The notes beneath the pieces are model-generated. The model was not told where the DNA came from and ran no database searches. It saw only the letters and a list, made by a program, of their open reading frames with translations. From Actinobacteria bacterium 69-20 (GTDB taxonomy: Bacteria > Actinomycetota > Actinomycetes > Mycobacteriales > Nakamurellaceae), in the NCBI GenBank assembly GCA_001897425.1, contig MKSW01000028.1, positions 1-52,671 on the forward strand: 52,671 bases of DNA, given 5' to 3'. How positions within the stretch are numbered: the stretch's first letter is position 1; each line of letters starts with the position of its first letter. Positions 15,784 through 23,658 of the stretch are shown piece by piece. A program made the translations under genes and the position numbers.

Positions 15784-16154
15784 CGGCTATGACGACGTTC
15801 TCGTGGATCGCCATGACGCTGGCGGGCGGACTCGGCGCGGTGCTGCGGCTCGTGGTGGACAGCGCTGTGAAGTCGCGGCTCGGCGCGCGCTTCCCGTACG
15901 GCACGCTGGTGGTCAACCTGTCCGGCGCGTTCCTGCTCGGCCTGGTGACGTCGGCCGCGTTGCCGTCGCCGATGTCCCTGATCGTCGGCACCGGAATGAT
16001 CGGCGCATACACGACGTTCTCGACGTGGATGCTGCAGACGTATGAGCTCGCCGATGGACGCGAACTGCGCTATGCCGCAGCGAATATCGTCATCCCCGCC
16101 GCCGGCGGACTGGCCGCCGCCGCCCTCGGCTACTGCCTCGGCGCGCTGGTCTAG
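15780..16154 (+). CDS. crcB: CrcB/Fluc fluoride channel subunit 2
   Basis: The 124-residue partner has GGLGAVLRLVVDS, the pore Asn in GTLVVNLSGAFLLG and GMIGAYTTFSTWMLQT, again four helices. ATGA at 15780-15783 overlaps the stop of the first crcB; a second in-frame ATG at 15789 is possible. Its stop TAG overlaps the convergent VWA gene's stop by four bases (CTAG at 16151-16154), leaving no space for a separate terminator. No fluoride riboswitch is visible upstream of the three-gene unit. Confidence 0.9.
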   Translation: MTAMTTFSWIAMTLAGGLGAVLRLVVDSAVKSRLGARFPYGTLVVNLSGAFLLGLVTSAALPSPMSLIVGTGMIGAYTTFSTWMLQTYELADGRELRYAAANIVIPAAGGLAAAALGYCLGALV

Positions 16155-18151
16155 AAGCTGGTGACGAGGTCGCCGAGTACCTCGTCGATCGTGGTGGGAT
16201 CGGTGGCGTCGTAGTAGTGGGCGCCGCTTTGTTTGGCGATGGCCTCGAGGGTGGGTGTGTCGGCATCGGCGCCGTAGGCGAGCGAGAAGACCAGCACCGG
16301 CGTCGACGAGTGGTGCAGTTTCGTCAGGGCGTCGAGCATGGCGGCGCGGGTCGTCGGATCGGTGGTGTCGTTGTGCCCGTCGGAGAGCAGCACGATGGCG
16401 TTGATCATGCCCGGCTGGTAATCGCGCGCCATCTCGGCTTCGAAGGCGGACACCGCCCGGTAGAGCGGTGTTTGCGAGATCGGCCTCAGCCTCTGCAACG
16501 CGCTGGTGAGCGCGGCACGGGATTGTTGCAGAGGGGCGACCGGGGCGACGAGGCCGGGCGTCATTCCCTGGTCCTGGTAGTTGGAGAACGCGGCCAGGCC
16601 GACGCTGTCTCGCGGACCGAGGTAGTCGAGCGATGCCACGACCGCGTCGCGCGCGGCGTCCAGCTTCGTCCTACCGGGTGAGATCGTGGCGCTCATGGAT
16701 CCGGACACATCGACCAGATACAGCACCCGAGCCGCTTTACGCACCGTCGGGAACTGTTGCTGGATGGCGGAGACGATCGCAGGCGTCGGGTCGGGCACCG
16801 CAGTGACGTGATCCGCGAAATGGCCGAGCGCGGCTGGGCCCTGCCCGGCCGTTCCGTGCAGATCGCGGAAACCTCGGTCGCGGACCACCTGCTGGCCGGA
16901 CGCGGTGCCGAGGAACCGGACGAAATCGGCGGCGGCGGCGCGTTGCGCGGTGGTGATCCACGGCGCCGTGAGGGTGATGGCGGTGCTGGTGGCTTCGTAG
17001 CTGCCGCCGGCCGGGTACACGGGCACCAAGGGGTGCGCGGGTGGCGCCTGCTGCACGGTGGTGATTCCGTCTCGGCTGGACAGGCCGCGGTTGTAGTCCC
17101 ACACGAGCTTTTCGTCGACGATCACGGCGGACAGGAAGTCCGCGACGTTTCCCGCGTCCTCGGCCTGGCGGGCGTGCCACAGGAAATGCTCCGGGGTGGC
17201 CATGTAGTGGCTGACGCCCAGCTCGTCGCGGCGGACCGCGTCCACCACCGCGCCACTGGCGATCGAGGCGGCCGTCACCGAGGTGGCGCCGGCCGCGGCC
17301 TGGTACTCCGCGGCCATGCTCATCAGGCCGGATGTGGCCACCAGCGGGCTCGTCTTGCCGAACCGGAACGGCCCCCACTGCGGCTGCCCGTGGTCGGCCC
17401 ACATGGTCGGGTCGGCGGCGGCGGCAAAGACCTGCTGCCAGTAGGGCGGGGTTGTGGACCATCCGAGGGCGTCGGCCATGGCCTGCGGCATCGCGAGCAC
17501 GATGGCCGTTCGGGCGACGTCGACGCTGTCCGCCGGAACGATCTGTTGTCCGGCTGTCGTTTCGCGTGCCACGTCTCGCCACACGGGGGAATCCGGTAGC
17601 CACACGACCGGCCGCTGGGCGGCAGGTGTGGTGGCGAATCCGCTGGCTGCGCTGGTCGCGGCCACCCCCGACCGTTGCGGTGTGACGGTGATCGTCACAC
17701 ACTTACCATCGATGTTGCGCGGTTTGCTGCGGTAGGCCGCTGCCTCGGCGTTCACCAGATCCTGGTTCTCCAGCGACGCGACGACGGGGACGGTGATGCA
17801 TGGCGCCGCGCCGGCAGTGGTTGCTGGCTGGTCGGGCGGGAAAACCGCATCGACGGCCGCGGGTGTGGTGCCCGGGCTGCCGGTCGGCGCAGTGCTGGTA
17901 GTCGCGGCGCCCGTCGGCTGCGTCGAGGATATGGTCGGGGATGCGGATGGCGGCGTCGAAGCCGCCAGCTCCGAGTGCGTCGGCAACACCGAGATCGATG
18001 AGTTCGCAGGCCCGCCGGCATTATCGGCCCCCGGCCTCGTGAGAGCCCAGGCCGCCGCTGCGAGACCGAGGAGCGCCGCGGCGGTGCCTACCGGGATGAG
18101 CCATCGCCGCGTGTGACGCGGCCCCGTGTTCGTCGTTTCATGCCGGCCCAT
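16151..18151 (-). CDS. Membrane-anchored solute-binding/VWA-domain protein
   Basis: The 666-residue product has one N-terminal membrane helix (about 17-37), then a Ser/Thr/Pro-rich linker to residue 100. A periplasmic-binding-protein-like domain follows (about 118-450; blocks RPVVWLPDS and WADHGQPQWGPFRFGKTSP), and then a C-terminal von Willebrand A domain (about 475-660) with an intact MIDAS site D481-x-S483-x-S485 and later LSDGHND. Proteins with this order are found in mycolate actinobacteria and are presumed to act outside the membrane, perhaps binding a ligand and a metal-dependent protein partner. The true function is unknown. The ATG at 18151 is used; upstream in-frame sequence lacks features. 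Confidence 0.78.
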   Translation of the reverse strand: MGRHETTNTGPRHTRRWLIPVGTAAALLGLAAAAWALTRPGADNAGGPANSSISVLPTHSELAASTPPSASPTISSTQPTGAATTSTAPTGSPGTTPAAVDAVFPPDQPATTAGAAPCITVPVVASLENQDLVNAEAAAYRSKPRNIDGKCVTITVTPQRSGVAATSAASGFATTPAAQRPVVWLPDSPVWRDVARETTAGQQIVPADSVDVARTAIVLAMPQAMADALGWSTTPPYWQQVFAAAADPTMWADHGQPQWGPFRFGKTSPLVATSGLMSMAAEYQAAAGATSVTAASIASGAVVDAVRRDELGVSHYMATPEHFLWHARQAEDAGNVADFLSAVIVDEKLVWDYNRGLSSRDGITTVQQAPPAHPLVPVYPAGGSYEATSTAITLTAPWITTAQRAAAADFVRFLGTASGQQVVRDRGFRDLHGTAGQGPAALGHFADHVTAVPDPTPAIVSAIQQQFPTVRKAARVLYLVDVSGSMSATISPGRTKLDAARDAVVASLDYLGPRDSVGLAAFSNYQDQGMTPGLVAPVAPLQQSRAALTSALQRLRPISQTPLYRAVSAFEAEMARDYQPGMINAIVLLSDGHNDTTDPTTRAAMLDALTKLHHSSTPVLVFSLAYGADADTPTLEAIAKQSGAHYYDATDPTTIDEVLGDLVTSF

Positions 18152-18435
18152 GGTTCGACTCCGTTCCGGTCGCCGTCTGCCTGCCCCGTTGCGGCTCCGC
18201 CGCCTCTCCGGGTCATGCTCGTGCGTGCGCTCACGGTACGTGACGCGACGGCAGGCTGCAGAACTGCGCGAATACCGCTTCGCCCTGGACCGTGCGACCT
18301 CTCCGGGTATTGTTCCGCACATGCGGTGATCGGGGTATGGCTGTTTTCCATGGGATTCGACGCGGATATGGGATTTCACGGCAGGCAGCGACGCCGGCGG
18401 GATCCGCTGACCTGCAGTTGAGGATTGGATGCGCC
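18152..18435. other. Divergent intergenic region, VWA protein / HTH-membrane protein
   Basis: This 284-bp gap separates divergent genes. CCTCTCCGGGT occurs twice (about 18210 and 18299). A TATTGT hexamer near 18308 could be a -10 for the rightward gene. No gene or strong operator is visible. Confidence 0.4.
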
Positions 18436-19281
18436 GTGCGGTACCCGGACGCCCTTCGCGTGGAGGCGATCCGGCGCGTCCAGCGTGACGGCCAGTCGGT
18501 CGGCCGGGTCGCAGCGGACCTGTCCATCGCCCCGTCCACGCTGCGCGGCTGGGTACGCCCCCGATCTGAGTTCGTCGCGTCGCCGGCCGAAAGGTCCGAA
18601 ATCCGGCCGGGAAACCCGCGCGCTGCCGAGATTCCGGTGTCGAGTATTCCCGTGCCGGGGACGGATGCCGGGGAACGCGGCCGGCCGACGGCGCGGCTAC
18701 CGATCATCAGCACACCGGCGGATCCCGTTCCGCCCGCCGGTGAATCGACCGTCGGCCGAACCTACCCCAGCGCGTACCTGGCCGCGGTGCTGGCGTTGGC
18801 GCTAGCGGTCGCACTGGCCGCGCTGCTTCGGCCGTCGCACGCCCTGCTGCACATCGGGATCGTCATTCACCTGCTCGGGTTCACCGTCGGCTTCGGCGCC
18901 GTGACTGTGGTCGACTGGTACGGCCTGTTGTGGCTGGCGGGGCGGCGCGACCTCGTCGAGGTACGTCGCCTGGTCGACGCCGCGACACCGCTGATCTGGA
19001 TGGGCATCGTCGCCCTGCTCGCATCGGCGCCGCTCGTGCACCCCGATCTGACAGCCGCCCACACCTGGATCAAGATCGGCGCAGTCCTCATCGTCGTGGT
19101 CAACGGTGTGTGGACGCAGGGCCTGTCGACTCAGCTTGCGACGCTGCCTGTCGCGCGCCGCGACCGCGCACACACACCGCTCACCTTGCGCCGCCGCATC
19201 TACGCCTCCGCGGCGACCTCACAGGCTGCCTGGTGGACCGCCATCGTCATCGGCCTGATCAGCGACGCTGCGCGCAATTAG
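18436..19281 (+). CDS. Transposase-type HTH fused to a four-helix membrane domain
   Basis: The 281-residue product starts with RYPDALRVEAIRRVQRDGQS and VGRVAADLSIAPSTLRGWV (residues about 2-41), a helix-turn-helix of the kind that opens IS3-type transposase OrfA proteins. A Pro/Ser-rich linker (about 45-110) follows. Then come four hydrophobic helices (about 115-278) with conserved-looking polar spots such as HIGIVIHLLGF and GAVTVVDWYGLLWL. No catalytic transposase domain is present. It may be a membrane-tethered DNA-binding protein, or an accidental fusion. The GTG at 18436 has GAGGA about 11 bases upstream. I do not recognise the membrane domain with certainty. Confidence 0.6.
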   Translation: MRYPDALRVEAIRRVQRDGQSVGRVAADLSIAPSTLRGWVRPRSEFVASPAERSEIRPGNPRAAEIPVSSIPVPGTDAGERGRPTARLPIISTPADPVPPAGESTVGRTYPSAYLAAVLALALAVALAALLRPSHALLHIGIVIHLLGFTVGFGAVTVVDWYGLLWLAGRRDLVEVRRLVDAATPLIWMGIVALLASAPLVHPDLTAAHTWIKIGAVLIVVVNGVWTQGLSTQLATLPVARRDRAHTPLTLRRRIYASAATSQAAWWTAIVIGLISDAARN

Positions 19282-19395
19282 CGCTGCGGCGAGGCGAGCA
19301 AAGTCGCGTCGAGATTGAAGGTGCATCTCATGGCCTTCTCACCCACGGCGTCTTGCGTGGAGGTCGTACAACGAACCCTCACACGGGGATGGTGA

Positions 19396-21048
19396 ATGAC
19401 GATGAGCGACGATAAGCGCCCGGACGAAGCCCCCACGTCTCCGGCGGAACCCGACCCCACTCAGCAATTCGCCGGGGGGCCGGGTTGGCAATCGACCTGG
19501 CAATCAACCTGGCAACCGGGCTGGCAGCACGGTCCGAGCGGCGGATGGCAACCCGGGCGGCAGGCCGAGCCTCCGCTCCCGCCGCCCACCGGGCAGGCTC
19601 CCCGGCAGACCCCGCCGCGCAAGCGGCGCTGGGTCGTTCCGCTCGTGTCGGCGGCCGCGCTGGTCGTCGCGGCCGCGGTCGGTGCCGGTGTGGGACATGC
19701 ACTCTGGCCGGACACGTCGGTCGCTGCGTCGGGGCCGATCGCCATGCGCGGCGGTGCCGCGACGGCGCCGTCGACCGGCCAGGCGGGCGGCTCGAACGGC
19801 AGCTCCGGCAACTCGGGGAGCTCGAGTAACTCGGGGAGTTCAGGCAACTCGGGTAGCTCCGGCAATTCCGGTAACTCAGGAAGTTCCGGCAACTCGGACG
19901 GCGATTCCGATGGGAACGACCAGTTCCCGGACTTCGGCGGGTTCCCGGGCTTCGGCAACGGGTCGGGTAACGGATCGGGCAGCGGTTCCGGGAATGGCTC
20001 CGGCAACGGATTCGGGAATGGTCAGCAGCGGTCCGGCGCGGTGAGTTCCGCACCGGGGTCGCCGAGCAACGTCACGGCGATCCGGAACAAGGTCGAGCCG
20101 GGCATGGTCGACATCAACGTCGTGTTCCAGTACCAGCAGGTTGCCGGGGCCGGCACCGGCATCGTGCTCACCAAGAACGGCGAGGTGCTGACGAACAACC
20201 ACGTGATCGACGGCGCGACGAGCATCTCGGTCACCGATCTCGGGAACGGGAAGACCTACGGCGCAACGGTAGTCGGCTACGACCCATCCGGTGATATGGC
20301 CCTCCTGCAACTGAAGGGAGCGTCCGGGCTCACCACCGCGACGATCGGCAACTCGTCCACCGTGCAGGTGGGTGACGCGATCGTCGGCGTCGGCAACGCC
20401 GGTGGCAGCGGCGGAACACCGTCCGCGGCAGGCGGTTCCGTCACGGCGCTGAACCAGAGCATCTCGGTGGGCGACGAGATGTACGGCACCACGGCACATC
20501 TCACCGGCCTGATCCAGACGAACGCGGACATCCAATCCGGCGACTCGGGCGGTCCGCTCGTGACGAGCTCCGGAGCCGTGATCGGCATGGACACCGCGGC
20601 GTCCGTGGGTCAGGCCGCGACCGATAGCGGGCACGAGGGATACGCGATCCCGATCGCCACGGCGATGTCGGTGGTGAAGACGATCCAATCGGGGCAGGGC
20701 ACCGACGCCATCCACGTCGGCCCCACCGCGGCGCTGGGCGTGCTGGTCACCAGCAGCACGCAGTCCGGCGAGCAGGGCAATCAACTGCCCGGGCAGCAGC
20801 CGGGCACGGCCACCCCGCAGGGCGCCGTGATCGCGGGCGTGATCGCCGACGGGGCAGGCGCGACAGCCGGGCTGGAGATCGGCGACGTCATCACCTCGAT
20901 CGGCGGCCACACCGTGACGTCCCCGGCGCAGCTGAGCACGCAGATGCTCACCTACCACCCAGGGCAGTCCGTGGCGCTCGGCTGGTCCGACCCGAACGGC
21001 GTGGCGCACCACGCCACAGTGATCCTCGGCACGGGCCCGTCGGCCTGA
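19396..21048 (+). CDS. HtrA/DegP-like membrane serine protease with PDZ domain
   Basis: The 550-residue protein has a cytoplasmic N-terminus with WQ repeats (about 31-53) and a basic stretch, one membrane helix (about 79-102) and a long Ser/Gly/Asn linker (about 120-212). A trypsin-like domain follows with the full triad His269 (TNNHVID), Asp300 (GDMALL) and Ser384 (GDSGGP), and then a C-terminal PDZ domain (about 430-548). This is the mycobacterial PepD/HtrA layout, acting outside the membrane on misfolded or envelope proteins. The ATG at 19396 is used; ATG 19402 is also possible. A long hairpin follows the stop. Confidence 0.9.
   Translation: MTMSDDKRPDEAPTSPAEPDPTQQFAGGPGWQSTWQSTWQPGWQHGPSGGWQPGRQAEPPLPPPTGQAPRQTPPRKRRWVVPLVSAAALVVAAAVGAGVGHALWPDTSVAASGPIAMRGGAATAPSTGQAGGSNGSSGNSGSSSNSGSSGNSGSSGNSGNSGSSGNSDGDSDGNDQFPDFGGFPGFGNGSGNGSGSGSGNGSGNGFGNGQQRSGAVSSAPGSPSNVTAIRNKVEPGMVDINVVFQYQQVAGAGTGIVLTKNGEVLTNNHVIDGATSISVTDLGNGKTYGATVVGYDPSGDMALLQLKGASGLTTATIGNSSTVQVGDAIVGVGNAGGSGGTPSAAGGSVTALNQSISVGDEMYGTTAHLTGLIQTNADIQSGDSGGPLVTSSGAVIGMDTAASVGQAATDSGHEGYAIPIATAMSVVKTIQSGQGTDAIHVGPTAALGVLVTSSTQSGEQGNQLPGQQPGTATPQGAVIAGVIADGAGATAGLEIGDVITSIGGHTVTSPAQLSTQMLTYHPGQSVALGWSDPNGVAHHATVILGTGPSA
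19786..20025 (+). repeat. Low-complexity SSGNSG/GNGSG coding repeat
   Basis: Imperfect tandem TCCGGCAACTCGGG-type units encode SGNSGS repeats (about 19786-19896), and GGCAACGGATCG-type units encode GNGSG repeats (about 19954-20025). This forms the extended linker between membrane helix and protease domain of the HtrA-like protein. The copy number is likely to vary between strains. Confidence 0.8.
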
Positions 21049-21065
21049 TACCGGTGATTTGCGGG

Positions 21066-21104
21066 CGATGCCCGGGCACGCTGGCGCAGCGCGCCCGGGC
21101 ATCG
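21066..21104. terminator. Long hairpin between HtrA-like and SDR genes
   Basis: CGATGCCCGGGC (21066-21077) pairs perfectly with GCCCGGGCATCG (21093-21104). An inner CGCT/AGCG stem extends it. It begins 18 bases after the HtrA stop and lies between convergent genes, so it can stop transcription from both sides. No U tract. Confidence 0.7.
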
Positions 21105-21168
21105 TGGATGGCCGGCCGCATTCCACAGTCACCGGCGGCACACGGTTCTTCGCGGCGCCGAGAGGCCC

Positions 21169-21978
21169 CTACAGGTGGTGCACGACGCCGCCGTCGCAGC
21201 GCACCGCGGAACCCGTCATATACGCGGCCTGCTCGGAACACAGGAACGCGGTGACGGCACCGAACTCGGCGGGCGTGCCGTAACGGCGCAGCGGAACGGA
21301 TGCCGCGTTGGCGGCGGCCACGTCCGAAACGGATCGCCCGTCTCGCTCGGCCTGCGCCGCGTCCAGCGCGCGGATCCGATCGGTGTCGATCCGCCCCGGC
21401 AGCACCATGTTGGCGGTGACGCCGTCCGGGCCGACCTCGGTGGCGAGCGTCTTCAAGTAGGCGGCGAGCGCGGAACGGCCGATGTTGGACAGTGCCAGGT
21501 TCGCCAGCGGCTCGACGACGCTGTACGAGCCGATCGCGACGATCCGGCCCCAGCCGCGCCGGCACATGCCGGGCAGCACCGCCTGCACGAGCCGCTGCTG
21601 GAAGATGAGCAACGTTTCCACGGCGGTCCGCGTGTCGTCGGCCGAGATGTCCGCGGCGGCAGCAGGTTTCGGGCCGGGGCCGTTGAGCACCAGGATGTCG
21701 ATATCGGCACCGGAAAGGCGCCTGGCCTCCGCGGCGAGAGACTCGGCCGCACCGTCAGCGGTGATATCGCACGGCACGGCGTGCGCCCCGGGGAGCCCGG
21801 TGGCGATCTCGCGCGCCAGATCCCCCCGCCGACCGGATATGACGACGTTCACGCCTTCGGCGGCCAGCGCCTCCGCGGTGGCCCGACCCAATCCGGCCGT
21901 GGAGGCACACACCAGCGCGGTTCGCCCCGCTATCCCGAGATCCACATCGCCGACGTTAGTCGGCGCGAACAGCGTCAT
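21169..21978 (-). CDS. SDR-family protein lacking the usual Tyr-Lys pair
   Basis: The 269-residue protein has a Rossmann start ALVCASTAGLGRATAEALA (about 20-38) and the classical SDR NG block as LVLNGPGP. Where active SDRs carry YxxxK, it reads LSNIGRSALAAYLKTLA: the tyrosine and the lysine four residues later are replaced by Ser/Asn and Arg/Ser. A known SDR subgroup with an SNxxR-type site has this change, usually called 3-oxoacyl-ACP reductase-like. Its activity is uncertain. The ATG at 21978 is preferred to a TTG at 21993. Confidence 0.75.
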   Translation of the reverse strand: MTLFAPTNVGDVDLGIAGRTALVCASTAGLGRATAEALAAEGVNVVISGRRGDLAREIATGLPGAHAVPCDITADGAAESLAAEARRLSGADIDILVLNGPGPKPAAAADISADDTRTAVETLLIFQQRLVQAVLPGMCRRGWGRIVAIGSYSVVEPLANLALSNIGRSALAAYLKTLATEVGPDGVTANMVLPGRIDTDRIRALDAAQAERDGRSVSDVAAANAASVPLRRYGTPAEFGAVTAFLCSEQAAYMTGSAVRCDGGVVHHL

Positions 21979-22038
21979 ACTCGGCGACTGCAATCCGCGA
22001 CGCGCCGGACCTACCGGAACAGACCTCCCGGAAAGACA

Positions 22039-22074
22039 GCACCGCCCGGATCGGTGAACCGACCCGGGCGGTGC
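22039..22074 (-). terminator. Hairpin terminator of the small membrane protein gene
   Basis: GCACCGCCCGG (22039-22049) pairs perfectly with CCGGGCGGTGC (22064-22074), with an inner TCGGT/CCGA stem. On the minus strand it follows the membrane protein stop by 19 bases and is followed by GTCTTTCC, a weak U-rich stretch. Confidence 0.75.
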
Positions 22075-22092
22075 CGCCGTACGGTGGATGGA

Positions 22093-22662
22093 TCACGCCA
22101 GCGAGTGCTCACGCTCTCGCGTCTGCGGGCGGGTCGGCTCTTGCCGGCCTGCATGCCAGAATCCCAGCAGCGCGAGGATCAACATCACACCTGCGGCCAC
22201 GTAGGCACCGATCGCGGCGATCCCCGCGATGGTCCCCATGGTCCCGAACGCGTAGGCGTTGAGCAGCAGCCCACGCAAGGTCTCACCCTTGAACATGGTC
22301 GCGACCTGGCCGGCCAGCTTTGTGTCCTGCGGGTTCGCCTGCGCCAGGGTGCTCAGCTCGGCGTAGGTCTTGCCGCCGGCGACCTCCTCCAGGTGCACGG
22401 CGATGAAGTTGTTCGCATACACCTCGGCCTGCGCGCCGGTGGTGAGCTGCTGCCCGCCGTACTGGCGCATCGGCGCGAACTGATCGCCCTGCACGGCCTT
22501 GCTGTCGGCCGGCGGGAAGAAGATCTTCTGGGCGGCCAGCTGATCGTGCACCTCGGTGCCGATGAAGTTGTGTCCCCAGCTGAGCAGGATGCCGGCCACC
22601 AGGAGGACGGCCGCCAGAGCCAGCCCCAGCCAACTCACCAGTTTGTCCATTGCTGCGCGCAT
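22093..22662 (-). CDS. Conserved actinobacterial membrane protein
   Basis: The 189-residue protein has an N-terminal membrane helix (about 8-28), an extracytoplasmic loop of about 90 residues (with VYANNFIAVHLEEVAGGKTYAEL), and two C-terminal helices (about 130-170). It resembles actinobacterial proteins often mislabelled as LigA-like; no enzymatic motif is present. Function unknown. It is divergent from devR, and three DosR boxes lie 145-212 bases upstream of its start, so it may belong to the DevR regulon. ATG 22662 is used (AAGGA just upstream); ATG 22650 is an alternative. Confidence 0.72.
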   Translation of the reverse strand: MRAAMDKLVSWLGLALAAVLLVAGILLSWGHNFIGTEVHDQLAAQKIFFPPADSKAVQGDQFAPMRQYGGQQLTTGAQAEVYANNFIAVHLEEVAGGKTYAELSTLAQANPQDTKLAGQVATMFKGETLRGLLLNAYAFGTMGTIAGIAAIGAYVAAGVMLILALLGFWHAGRQEPTRPQTREREHSLA

Positions 22663-22806
22663 TGTCCTTGCACCCCTTGCCGTGTCGAGGAACTATCCTG
22701 TCAATCGCTTGTGCGGGCGATCGGTCCGCCGCCGGATCTTGCCCGGCAACTTGAATCATTGCGGCGTGATCGGGCGGTTTCGCGGGGCAGAAGGCATCAA
22801 TACGCC

Positions 22807-22874
22807 GGGACATTGATCCCCGGGCGGCAGGACTTTGGTCCCGACCAGCGTCATACGCGGATGACGAAAGTCCC
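22807..22874. promoter_or_regulatory. Three DosR/DevR boxes upstream of devR
   Basis: GGGACATTGATCCC (22807-22820), AGGACTTTGGTCCC (22829-22842) and ATGACGAAAGTCCC (22861-22874) match 11, 12 and 11 of 14 core positions of the DosR palindrome GGGACTWWAGTCCC. Start-to-start spacings of 22 and 32 bases put them near the same helix face. They lie 104-171 bases before devR and 145-212 bases before the divergent membrane gene. The whole 22663-22977 gap (315 bp) contains no other gene. Confidence 0.7.
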
Positions 22875-22977
22875 TTGCAGGATCGGTGTCGGATGCGATG
22901 GCATGGGAATATGACGGAACGGCGCCTACCGCGCCGATCTTTGAATAGTGGTGCAATCCCCTGGAAAGTAGGCCTCC

Positions 22978-23625
22978 ATGGTGCGGGTGTTTCTCGTCGA
23001 CGACCACGAAGTCGTGCGGCGGGGTATCGCAGACCTGCTGGAATCGGACGATCTGCAGGTGGTCGGCGAGGCGGGATCGGTGGCCGAGGCGCTGACGCGG
23101 GTGCCGGCCGTGCGCCCCGATGTGGCGGTGCTCGACGTGCGGCTGCCCGACGGGAACGGCGTCGAGCTGTGCCGGGAGCTGCGGTCGCGGATGCCTGAGC
23201 TCAGATGCCTGATGCTCACGTCCTTCGATGACGACGATGCGCTGTTCGGCGCGATCATGGCCGGCGCCTCCGGATTCGTGCTCAAGCAGGTGCGCGGTTC
23301 CGACCTCGTGTCGGCCGTGCGCACCGTGGCAACCGGCGGAAGCCTGCTCGACGCGCGCTCCACCGCTGCGGTGATGCGCCGCATCCAGGCCGAGCAGGAG
23401 GAGGCCGAGCCGCTCCGGACGCTCACCGAACAGGAGCGCGCGGTGCTGGAGCTGATCGCCGAGGGGCTGACCAACCGGCAGATCGGCGATCGGCTGTTCC
23501 TCGCGGAGAAGACCGTGAAGAACTACGTCTCGCACCTGTTGGCGAAGCTCGGCGTGGAACATCGCACCCAGGCGGCGATCCTCGCCACCAAGCTCTTTGC
23601 CGACAAGCGCGGGTCGAGTCTCTAG
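22978..23625 (+). CDS. devR: DevR/DosR-type response regulator
   Basis: The 215-residue protein is close to mycobacterial DevR throughout: [16 protein letters not shown] with acidic Asp8/Asp9, phospho-acceptor Asp53 in [11 protein letters not shown], switch Thr81 and Lys103. A LuxR-type HTH (about 148-205) includes [20 protein letters not shown]. DevR activates a dormancy regulon under hypoxia, nitric oxide or carbon monoxide after phosphorylation by DevS/DosT. Here it has three DosR boxes in its promoter region, so autoregulation is likely. Unlike mycobacteria, the kinase gene is not downstream in the same operon but convergent. Confidence 0.93.
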   Translation: MVRVFLVDDHEVVRRGIADLLESDDLQVVGEAGSVAEALTRVPAVRPDVAVLDVRLPDGNGVELCRELRSRMPELRCLMLTSFDDDDALFGAIMAGASGFVLKQVRGSDLVSAVRTVATGGSLLDARSTAAVMRRIQAEQEEAEPLRTLTEQERAVLELIAEGLTNRQIGDRLFLAEKTVKNYVSHLLAKLGVEHRTQAAILATKLFADKRGSSL

Positions 23626-23648
23626 GGTCTCCGGGCTCTTTAGACTCT
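23624..23648. terminator. Possible bidirectional hairpin between devR and kinase gene
   Basis: AGGGTCT (23624-23630) can pair with AGACTCT (23642-23648) with one G-T pair and an 11-base loop, in the 33-base gap between the two convergent genes. Confidence 0.3.
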
Positions 23649-23658
23649 TGAGGCGCTT

